Both the position numbers and the translations under genes were made by a program. From an uncultured Collinsella sp. (GTDB taxonomy: Bacteria > Actinomycetota > Coriobacteriia > Coriobacteriales > Coriobacteriaceae): a stretch of 43,302 bases of DNA. Of this stretch, positions 43,207 through 43,302 are shown one piece after another. The DNA lies in the NCBI GenBank assembly GCA_900754745.1, contig CAAEEB010000001.1, positions 1-43,302 on the forward strand, read 5' to 3'. Positions within the stretch are counted from its first letter, which is position 1. Each line of letters begins with the position of its first letter. The notes beneath the pieces were generated by a model. That model did not search any database and had not been told where the DNA came from. It saw nothing but the letters and a program-made list of their open reading frames with translations.

Positions 43207-43302
43207 ATGGGTTAGGTTTGTCGCGAGTTCCGCACGCAAAGAAGGCCACTTAATGTGGCCTTCGTCTTGCGCAGGACTGTCCGAGCAGCAAACCTAACCC
43301 AT
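43207..43302. repeat. Long palindrome (about 96 bp) at the window edge
   Basis: ATGGGTTAGGTTTG (43207-43220) and CAAACCTAACCCAT (43289-43302) are perfect inverted repeats. Inside, GCAAAGAAGGCCAC and GTGGCCTTCGTCTTGC pair around a TTAAT loop (partly), with imperfect pairing between. The outer stem may go on beyond the window. It could be a MITE-like element, a double terminator or a structured RNA; no coding capacity. Confidence 0.65.

Overview
The window (43.3 kb, GC-rich) is the chromosomal replication-origin region of an anaerobic actinobacterium of the class Coriobacteriia, most like Collinsella. That placement is inferred from gene order and protein style; no database was searched. To the right of about 32 kb all genes run on the + strand: a GHKL-ATPase/winged-helix protein, dnaA, dnaN, recF, a DciA-type gene, gyrB and gyrA. 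To the left almost everything runs on the - strand: rpmH, rnpA, yidD, yidC, a KH-R3H (Jag/KhpB) gene, rsmG, parA, parB, then ddl, a DinG-type helicase, purB, regulators and purC. Transcription therefore diverges from the origin and follows replication, except for four + strand genes on the left arm: a surface adhesin, two WYL regulators and rlmN.

Origin (about 31.9-35.4 kb). Two AT-rich intergenic blocks, one upstream of the GHKL-dnaA operon and one between dnaA and dnaN, carry repeats of TTTTCAACA and close variants, taken here as non-canonical DnaA boxes. The dnaA-dnaN gap also has a DnaA-trio-like TAC/TAT/TTA tract next to an AT-rich unwinding stretch. DnaA has a changed recognition motif (GNRNHSTV instead of GGRDHTTV). 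The gene before dnaA joins a GHKL ATPase fold, a 170-residue Gln/Pro-rich prion-like linker and a C-terminal winged helix. Three perfect parS sites, exactly 39 bp apart, lie just upstream of parAB.

Left part (0-25 kb). Two tRNA genes, Lys(UUU) and Gly(CCC), are each followed by a terminator, a second T-arm-like sequence, a run of small hairpins and, 181-192 bp on, a second copy of the tRNA's own 3' end. This shared layout suggests a family of short tRNA-associated elements and is one of the two strongest novelty candidates; the other is the GHKL/Q-rich/winged-helix protein. The region also holds an M29 aminopeptidase, purC, an OmpR-type two-component pair, a Tat-exported lipoprotein with a TSCPD protein, a solute-binding protein overlapping a GGDEF cyclase, purB, a thioester-domain/Cna-B/LPATG adhesin, an M28-like membrane protein that has lost most metal ligands and carries a roughly 660-residue disordered insertion, a PafB/PafC-like WYL pair, DinG, Ddl and RlmN.

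Right end. gyrA encodes an acidic N-terminal extension of about 71 residues. It is followed by a terminator and, at the window edge, a palindrome of about 96 bp.
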